From assembly GCF_001886715.1 (NCBI RefSeq), contig NZ_CP018082.1, positions 3,844,001 through 3,908,000 on the forward strand: a stretch of 64,000 nt of DNA. Reading direction: 5' to 3'. The translations under genes and the position numbers were made by a program. The notes beneath the pieces are model-generated. The model searched no databases, had not been told where the DNA came from, and worked only from the letters and a program-made list of their open reading frames with translations. The stretch is from Nocardia mangyaensis (lineage in GTDB: Bacteria; Actinomycetota; Actinomycetes; Mycobacteriales; Mycobacteriaceae). Positions 58,852 through 64,000 of this stretch are shown piece by piece; the first letter of the stretch is position 1, and every line of letters begins with the position of its first letter.

Positions 58852-60029
58852 AACACAGTGATGTGCTCGTCGCGGGCGGTGGTCCGGTGGGGTTGGCGGC
58901 GGCTCTGCTCTGTGCCGCGAGGGGTTTGGTGGTGACGGTGCTCGAGTCCGAATCCGAGACCGCGGTGCGGGCCGGGAGCCGGGCGATCTTCGTGCACGGC
59001 GTCACCCTGCGCACACTGGGCGGGGCCGACCCCGAGCTGGCACAACGTCTTGCGAACCGCGGTCTCACCTGGGGCGGAAAGCACACTCTCTGGGCGGGTC
59101 GGACGGTGTATCGCCGAAGCTATCCGCGCCCGCGCAGCGGGATGACGCCGCCATTCAGCAGCCTCTCGCAGCGCGACATCGAGGCGGAGCTGCGGCGCTC
59201 CTGTCTGGCCGCCGGGGTCCGGCTGGCCTGGCGTACCCCGGTCGAGACCGTCTCGGTACGCCCGGGGCATGTCGAAGTCGGCAGTGGGCATCGGGCGAGC
59301 TTCCTGATCGGCGCCGATGGTGCCCGGTCCACGGTGCGCACTGCCATCGGCGCCCGCCTGGCCGGAACACGCAGCGACGCTTCGTTCATCGTTGTCGACC
59401 TCGCCGACGATCCCCTCGGCCCGCCGGGCGAACGCGTGTTCCACTACCGGCATCCCGCGGCCGGGAACCGCCACGTGCTGACCGCGCCTTTCCGGGGCGG
59501 ACTACGCGTGGACCTGCAATGCCGCGGTACCGATGACATCGCGGGACTGACCGCCGACCCCGCGTCCTGGGTTGCCCCGCTCGTGCCGGGCGGCGCAGCG
59601 GTCGAGGTCACCTGGGTGTCGCACTACCGATTCCATCAGTCGGTCGCCGACACGTTCATCGACGCCGGTCGACGGGTGCTGCTCGCCGGGGAGGCCGCGC
59701 ATCTGTTCGCGCCCTTCGGCGCTCGCGGGCTCAACTCCGGCATCGCCGACGCGGCCGCCGCCGCCGAAGCCGTGGCCGGTGTCATCACCGGCACCGCCCC
59801 TCGGGACGACGCGGTCGGCCGGTACGACGCCGTCCGGCGCGCGGCGGCACTACGAAATCGGGAGGCCACGGCTCAGGCGCTGGACCAGCTGCTCGCCACG
59901 GACATGTCCACCCGCGCGCGGCAGCGGATCGCGGCGGCCGCGGCCCGCCATTCGGTGAGAGCCGGTGCGTGGCTGGACCGAATTCCCTACGGCCCCAGGG
60001 ATGCCGGAATCCCCGGCAGCCCCTACTGA
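58848..60029 (+). CDS. FAD-dependent aromatic monooxygenase (PHBH-like fold)
   Basis: A 393-residue group A flavoprotein monooxygenase. N-terminal FAD fold DVLVAGGGPVGLAAALLCAA; FLIGADGARSTVR (DG motif, near residue 145) for FAD/NADPH; and VLLAGEAAHLFAPFGARGLN (GD-type motif, with Glu in place of the usual Asp, near 280). These enzymes hydroxylate phenols ortho to the OH using NADPH and O2, as 4-hydroxybenzoate hydroxylase does. GTG 58848 overlaps the ligase stop (GTGA). In context it would hydroxylate the benzoate-type unit before or after activation. Confidence 0.87.
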   Translation: MKHSDVLVAGGGPVGLAAALLCAARGLVVTVLESESETAVRAGSRAIFVHGVTLRTLGGADPELAQRLANRGLTWGGKHTLWAGRTVYRRSYPRPRSGMTPPFSSLSQRDIEAELRRSCLAAGVRLAWRTPVETVSVRPGHVEVGSGHRASFLIGADGARSTVRTAIGARLAGTRSDASFIVVDLADDPLGPPGERVFHYRHPAAGNRHVLTAPFRGGLRVDLQCRGTDDIAGLTADPASWVAPLVPGGAAVEVTWVSHYRFHQSVADTFIDAGRRVLLAGEAAHLFAPFGARGLNSGIADAAAAAEAVAGVITGTAPRDDAVGRYDAVRRAAALRNREATAQALDQLLATDMSTRARQRIAAAAARHSVRAGAWLDRIPYGPRDAGIPGSPY

Positions 60030-60040
60030 CCAGGAGACGC

Positions 60041-60595
60041 ATGGTGTCGCCGCTCAGCTCGGTGCCGATCCCGGTGTCGAATTTCGCCGACCCCACCACC
60101 CGGGCGCTACTGGCGTGTGACGGCTCGACCACGGTCCTGCTGGAAGCAGTGCTGCGGACGCCGGTGACCATCGATGTGCGCCAACAGTTCGAGCAGCGAG
60201 CCACCGCGCTCTCTCCTGAATTGTGTGGCGTGCTCGGGCTTTCGGACGGCCACCGGGTGCTGGTGCGCAGATCGGTCCTGCTCGCGCCCGGTGGGCGGCC
60301 GGTGTCGTGGAACCATGCGGTGGTCGTCGCCGCGGGCGGCAATCCGCTGTACCCGCTGTGCTTCGATCGGACCCGGCCACTCGGGACGGCGATGGCCGAG
60401 GCGGATATCTCGCATCGGCGGCGGGTGCTGTCCACCGGACATCACCGATGGCCCGATGGCGGGTCCGGTCCCGCTGCCGGCAAGTGCTATCTGATCTGTA
60501 CAGACGGCACACCCCAGCTGCACCTGACCGAGGTGTACAGCCCGGAATCGTTCTCGGCCCACCTGAGTGTTCAACGTTCGGTTCCATCCCAGTAG
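60041..60595 (+). CDS. Chorismate-pyruvate-lyase-like protein (UbiC/Rv2949c fold)
   Basis: A 184-residue protein with the chorismate lyase/UTRA fold: FADPTTRALLACDGSTTVLL, EAVLRTPVTIDV, LVRRSVLLAPGGRPVSWNHA and LTEVYSPESF (the terminal Glu typical of UbiC-type active sites). M. tuberculosis Rv2949c, of the same kind, makes 4-hydroxybenzoate from chorismate. ATG 60041 has AGGAG four bases upstream and lies 11 bases after the monooxygenase stop. Presence in this operon suggests it supplies 4-hydroxybenzoate to the ligase and monooxygenase. A ligand-binding UTRA role is the alternative. Confidence 0.78.
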   Translation: MVSPLSSVPIPVSNFADPTTRALLACDGSTTVLLEAVLRTPVTIDVRQQFEQRATALSPELCGVLGLSDGHRVLVRRSVLLAPGGRPVSWNHAVVVAAGGNPLYPLCFDRTRPLGTAMAEADISHRRRVLSTGHHRWPDGGSGPAAGKCYLICTDGTPQLHLTEVYSPESFSAHLSVQRSVPSQ

Positions 60596-60612
60596 ACGAC
60601 GAGAGGAACGAT

Positions 60613-61131
60613 GTGATCATCACCCCCGTTACCGCCAATTACCGCCGTGGTGCGGCACGACTCGCTGCCGCCGCGGCGATCGCGCTCGCGGTCAGCGCCG
60701 GCTGGGCGCCGACGGCCTGGGCACAACCGATTCCCGACGACTCCGTCGAGGCCATCTGCGTCGCCCAGACCACCGAGGTGCCGAACCTCATCGGTGGTGG
60801 CGCCACCGCACAGGACACGATCACCTGCACCGACGCCGCAGGAATCCCCCTGATCTCTGGTCGTTCGGACTTGACGATCGACGGTTCCAGCTGTGGCGAC
60901 AGCACGACGACGATCACCACGCGGTGGGACGACGGCACCCGGACTGTCACCGAGACCACCGGCCACATCTCCCCCGACGACCGGAAGCATGTCGCCACCG
61001 GCACTGTGACCTCCGACAGCACTCGCTTCGCCGACGCCACCGTCTCTGTGGCGGGCACCGGCGTCGAGCCGAGTTGTGACAACCCCTTCCAGCCTGCCGC
61101 CGCTGTCTACATCGTCACTTTCCACCACTGA
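60613..61131 (+). CDS. Secreted protein of unknown function
   Basis: A 172-residue protein with a signal peptide (basic MIITPVTANYRRGAARLA, hydrophobic AAAAAIALAVSAGWAP, cleavage likely after TAWA). The mature part is small and rich in Thr, Asp and Gly with four or more Cys (ICVAQ, ITCTDAAG, SSCGDST, PSCDNPF), probably two disulphides, and no known domain. GTG 60613 has AGAGGA six bases upstream, 17 bases after the lyase-like gene, and the operon's terminator follows eight bases after its stop, so it is the last gene of the operon. Confidence 0.7.
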   Translation: MIITPVTANYRRGAARLAAAAAIALAVSAGWAPTAWAQPIPDDSVEAICVAQTTEVPNLIGGGATAQDTITCTDAAGIPLISGRSDLTIDGSSCGDSTTTITTRWDDGTRTVTETTGHISPDDRKHVATGTVTSDSTRFADATVSVAGTGVEPSCDNPFQPAAAVYIVTFHH

Positions 61132-61138
61132 TCGAGTC

Positions 61139-61174
61139 CTTCCGGCATGCTCCCCTCAGGGTGTGCCGGAAGGC
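61139..61174 (+). terminator. Strong hairpin ending the decarboxylase-to-secreted-protein operon
   Basis: Perfect 10-bp arms CCTTCCGGCA and TGCCGGAAGG with a 16-base loop that itself contains CCC/GGG pairing. It begins eight bases after the secreted-protein stop. Confidence 0.8.
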
Positions 61175-61222
61175 AGATCGAGCGACCGGGGCCACCGCGC
61201 CGGACCGTCGGTACGGCGTGGG

Positions 61223-62074
61223 TCAACGCAGCTGACCCATCCCCCCGAGCATCGAGACCGCTTCGCGGCGGGGATGGGGACGCCACTCTGTTGCACGCCA
61301 GTCGATCACCGAGGTGACACCGGGGGGCACCAGGTCGAATCCGTCGAAGAATCGGCGGAACTCGGCAGTCGAGCGCAGTTGGAACGGCACTCCGCTGCGC
61401 TGGTTGGCTTCGACGGCGGCGTCGAGGTCCTCGATGGACAGGTGGTCGCTGGTGGCGTGGGTCAGGGTGATGTAGCTTCCTGACGGCAGGGCGTCGCGCA
61501 GGGTGTGGATGACGTCGTAGGGGTACATCTCGTCGGTGAGAAAGTGCACCACCGCGCACAGCATCAGGGCGACCGGCTGGTCGAGGTCGAGGGTGCCGGT
61601 CAGGGCGGGGTGGTTCAGGATCGCGGCAGGCTCGCGCAGGTCGCCGTCGATGTAGGCGGTCGCGCCGCCCGGGGTGCTGTCGAGCAGCTCGCGGGCGTGG
61701 TAGAGCACGATCGGGTCGTTGTCGACGTAGACCACGCGCGATTCGGGGGCGATACGCTGCGCGAGTTCGTGCACATTGCCCGCGGTCGGCAGTCCGGTGC
61801 CGATGTCGAGGAACTGGCGGATGCCCGCCGTCGCGGTCAGGTACTCGACCGCGCGGCGCAGGAACCGGCGGTTCTCCAGCACCGCGAAGTGGATCGAGGG
61901 GAACGCCGCGGCGACCGCATCGGCCGAGCGGCGGTCCGCCTCGAAATTGGCGCTGCCGCCCAGCCAGTAGTCATAGCGGCGCGCCGGATGCGGCCGCGTG
62001 ACATCCACCCGGTCGGCCGCGGATTCGAAATCCAAGGCGCCATGCCCTCCTGTCTCGACTACCGTCGATTCCAT
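61223..62074 (-). CDS. SAM-dependent methyltransferase, DUF574 family
   Basis: A 283-residue methyltransferase of the actinobacterial DUF574 (S-adenosyl methyltransferase) family: VDVTRPHPARRYDYWLGGS at the N-terminus, SAM loop FLDIGTGLPTAGNVHELAQ near residue 95, YVDNDPIVLYHARELL and AVVHFLTDEM. Members are numerous in Streptomyces and Nocardia and often lie beside regulators or P450s; substrates unknown. ATG 62074. It diverges from the cytochrome P450 gene across 62 bases and converges with the operon terminator. Confidence 0.85.
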   Translation of the reverse strand: MESTVVETGGHGALDFESAADRVDVTRPHPARRYDYWLGGSANFEADRRSADAVAAAFPSIHFAVLENRRFLRRAVEYLTATAGIRQFLDIGTGLPTAGNVHELAQRIAPESRVVYVDNDPIVLYHARELLDSTPGGATAYIDGDLREPAAILNHPALTGTLDLDQPVALMLCAVVHFLTDEMYPYDVIHTLRDALPSGSYITLTHATSDHLSIEDLDAAVEANQRSGVPFQLRSTAEFRRFFDGFDLVPPGVTSVIDWRATEWRPHPRREAVSMLGGMGQLR

Positions 62075-62136
62075 CAGCCCGAATACGAGACCCGGTGGCG
62101 GCGTTCGCGTTTCGCGCCGCCGCGAAAGGCACGGCC

Positions 62137-63315
62137 ATGCTCCTGCAATACAGCCCCTATGACTTCGACGTCCACGCCGATCCCTACCCGTACTATGCCA
62201 GGTTGCGGACCGAATCCCCTGTCTACCGCAATGACACCGACGACTTCTGGGCGCTGTCGCGGTACGCCGACGTGCGCGCGGCACTGCGCGACTCGGACCG
62301 TTACTCCAGCGCCAACGGGCTGCGCATGGAACCGGCGTTCTGGGGACCGCAGGCCGAGAAGTTCTTCTCCTTCGTCGCCATGGACCCACCCAAGCACACC
62401 CGGATGCGGGAACTGGTCGTCCGCGCGTTCACCCAGCGCCGGGTGCAGACCCTCGAACCGCGACTACGCGAGATCGCCCGGGCGACGCTGAAGCCGCTGC
62501 TCGAACAGGGCAGTTTCGACCTGATCGCCGACTTCGCGGGTCCGTATCCGACCGATGTGATCTCCGAACTGGTCGGCGTGCCGGAGTCCGATCGGGGGCT
62601 GCTGCGCAAGCTGGGCATGGAGATCATGTACACCGACGCGGAATCGACCGATCTGCGGCCCGAGGCGATGCAGGCGATCGGCGCGCTGGTCGGCTATTAC
62701 ACCGAGCTGACCGTCGCCCGAGCCCAGCACCGGACCGGCGATCTGCTCTCGGCCCTGCTCGATGCCGCCGACGGCGACGACCGGCTCACCCCGGAGGAGA
62801 TCGTCGGGGTGCTGATCCTGCTGGTCGGCGCCGGCATCGAGACGGTCATGCTGACGCTGGGCAATGCCTGGCACAGCGCCGCCCTGCACCCGGACCAGCG
62901 CCGCGTGGCCTTCGGCGGCCGGATCGACGACTGGATCGCCGAGTCCATGCGCTACGACCCGGCCACCCAGTCGCAACTGCGCACCACGACCGCGCCGATC
63001 GAGCTCCACGATGTGCGGATCCCTGCGGGTGCGCGGATCCTGCTGCTCACCGGCTCGGCCCACCGCGACGAATCGGTCTTCGCCGATCCCGACGTCTTCG
63101 ACCTGGACCGTGACACCTCCGCCGCGTTGTCCTTCGGCACCGGCCGCCACCACTGCCTGGGCGCGAACCTGGCCCAGCTGGAGCTGCGCGTGGCGTTGCA
63201 GGAGATCGTCGCGGCGGTGGCCGACTACGACATCGAACCGGCGGGGCTGGTGCGGATCCATTCGTCCAACAACCGGGGGTTCGCCGCGCTGCCGACGACG
63301 GTCACCCTGCGCTGA
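62137..63315 (+). CDS. Cytochrome P450
   Basis: A 392-residue soluble class I bacterial P450. The I-helix oxygen motif is LLVGAGIETVMLTLGN (AGxxT pattern, near residue 230), the ExxR motif is ESMRYDP (near 270), and the heme loop is FGTGRHHCLGANLA with its Cys ligand near residue 340. Start ATG 62137 (MLLQYSPYDF) follows AAAGG; an earlier GTG-type start would add 14 residues. It needs a ferredoxin from elsewhere. Slightly short N-terminus but otherwise complete. Divergent from the methyltransferase, so the two could tailor the same product. Confidence 0.92.
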   Translation: MLLQYSPYDFDVHADPYPYYARLRTESPVYRNDTDDFWALSRYADVRAALRDSDRYSSANGLRMEPAFWGPQAEKFFSFVAMDPPKHTRMRELVVRAFTQRRVQTLEPRLREIARATLKPLLEQGSFDLIADFAGPYPTDVISELVGVPESDRGLLRKLGMEIMYTDAESTDLRPEAMQAIGALVGYYTELTVARAQHRTGDLLSALLDAADGDDRLTPEEIVGVLILLVGAGIETVMLTLGNAWHSAALHPDQRRVAFGGRIDDWIAESMRYDPATQSQLRTTTAPIELHDVRIPAGARILLLTGSAHRDESVFADPDVFDLDRDTSAALSFGTGRHHCLGANLAQLELRVALQEIVAAVADYDIEPAGLVRIHSSNNRGFAALPTTVTLR

Positions 63316-63369
63316 CTCGACACCAGGTGTAGCCGAGGGGACGAGATCGTCGCCGGGTACCGTTGGGCG

Positions 63370-64000
63370 GTGAATCCAGCTGACGCGCGAGCGCTCAAAG
63401 ACGGCGATCTCGAAACCCGCGAGGACGCTCTGCGGCTTCTGCTCGAGCGCGCGGGCGACGGCGACACCTCGGCTGCGGAAGCACTGCGCGCGCTCGTGCG
63501 CGACTATCCCGACCACCACCGCTCGCTGTACAGCCGGGCGTTGAACCGGGCGGCCGTCTTCGGCGACGACACGCTGAAGGCTCCGCTGCTCGCGGCGCTG
63601 GCCGATACTCGATACAACTGCCAGGCCTGGGCCGCGATGGGGTGCGCGGCGCTCGGTTTCGGCGAGGCGGTTCCGGGGTTGGTCGCGATGCTGGATCACT
63701 CGCAGGAGATCGCGCGCGAGCAAGCGGTGATCGCGCTGGGCACACTCGGCGACGAGTCCGTCGTCGCGGCGCTCGCACCGCTGCTGCGGGACACGAACAC
63801 CGGGATACGCGAGCGGACCGCCGAAGCCCTGGGCGAGATCGGTGGCGACCGGGCTCTCGCCGCCCTGTGGGACGAATTCGAGAACCGCCGCTACTACCGC
63901 ATCGGCTATATCGCCAGCGCACTGTCCACCTTCACCCCGACCATCATCACGCGACTGTGCGAGGCCGCCGACAGCGACGACCCGGACCAGCGATACTGGG
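63370..64000 (+). CDS. HEAT-repeat protein, N-terminal part; runs off the right edge
   Basis: About 210 residues visible from GTG 63370 (VNPADARALKDGDLETREDA). The sequence consists of alternating helices with HEAT/PBS-lyase-like repeats: AWAAMGCAALGFGEAVPGLV, EQAVIALGTLGDESVVAALA and ERTAEALGEIGGDRALAAL. Such proteins are scaffolds for protein interactions or bilin-lyase relatives. Ribosome site is weak. The C-terminus is outside the window. Confidence 0.75.
   Translation, partial: MNPADARALKDGDLETREDALRLLLERAGDGDTSAAEALRALVRDYPDHHRSLYSRALNRAAVFGDDTLKAPLLAALADTRYNCQAWAAMGCAALGFGEAVPGLVAMLDHSQEIAREQAVIALGTLGDESVVAALAPLLRDTNTGIRERTAEALGEIGGDRALAALWDEFENRRYYRIGYIASALSTFTPTIITRLCEAADSDDPDQRYW

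Overview
The window is high-GC DNA from a mycolate-type actinomycete, most likely Nocardia or a close relative. Evidence for this is GTG/TTG starts, ATGA/GTGA stop-start overlaps, a long malate synthase G, a rifampin phosphotransferase, an Eis-type acetyltransferase and a DUF574-type methyltransferase. No rRNA, tRNA or CRISPR array was seen. The species call is inference.

Region 1 (1 to about 18.6 kb) is an IS-battered accessory island, almost all on the minus strand. It holds the start of an NRPS-type adenylation protein, an XRE regulator with candidate operators, and a pathway block: SAM methyltransferase, class I DAHP synthase, an EPSP-synthase-like / acid-CoA ligase / acyl-CoA dehydrogenase fusion read as one frame, a FabL/ChcA-like SDR enoyl reductase and a dienoyl-CoA-reductase-like flavoprotein. 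A cupin and an acetolactate-synthase-like TPP enzyme follow. Taken together this looks like a route from shikimate to a reduced cyclohexane-carboxyl-CoA unit (ChcA/ansatrienin type), probably feeding a PKS/NRPS product. It appears to be dead or dying: an IS481-family element (6-bp target duplication TATAGG) splits the EPSP-synthase domain, and an IS630-family element (TA duplication in CTAG) splits the flavoprotein. Removing each element with one copy of its duplication restores the reading frame exactly. Remnants of IS110, IS5 (two) and IS3 transposases lie around it.

Region 2 (18.6-33 kb) begins with glcB (malate synthase G), marking the return to core-like sequence. Next come a TetR regulator with an acyl-CoA dehydrogenase, then a choline/betaine block (BCCT transporter, betaine-aldehyde dehydrogenase, GMC choline dehydrogenase). 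A second, intact IS630-type element with 24-bp perfect ends sits beside an internally deleted oxidoreductase remnant. After it are a DUF6328 membrane protein, an MscS channel, an AraC regulator and a DHFR-family reductase.

Region 3 (33-54 kb) holds rph (rifampin phosphotransferase), a decayed patch of three gene fragments, a KstD/fumarate-reductase-like flavoprotein, small SHOCT, DUF6325 and secreted proteins, a GNAT, ilvD, and a flavin monooxygenase divergent from a GAF-domain activator. It continues with a small unknown protein behind an 18-bp palindrome, a glmS paralogue, a limonene-epoxide-hydrolase-like protein, TetR plus saccharopine-dehydrogenase-like genes, a quinone oxidoreductase, an XRE/membrane pair, a truncated WYL regulator, a VOC protein and an AI-2E-family permease.

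Region 4 (55-61.2 kb) is a tight plus-strand operon: PLP decarboxylase, Eis-like acetyltransferase, ANL acyl-activating enzyme, FAD monooxygenase, chorismate-lyase-like protein and a secreted protein, ended by a strong hairpin. I read it as a possible small pathway making a 4-hydroxybenzoate-type acyl conjugate of an amine. A SAM methyltransferase, a cytochrome P450 and the start of a HEAT-repeat protein close the window.
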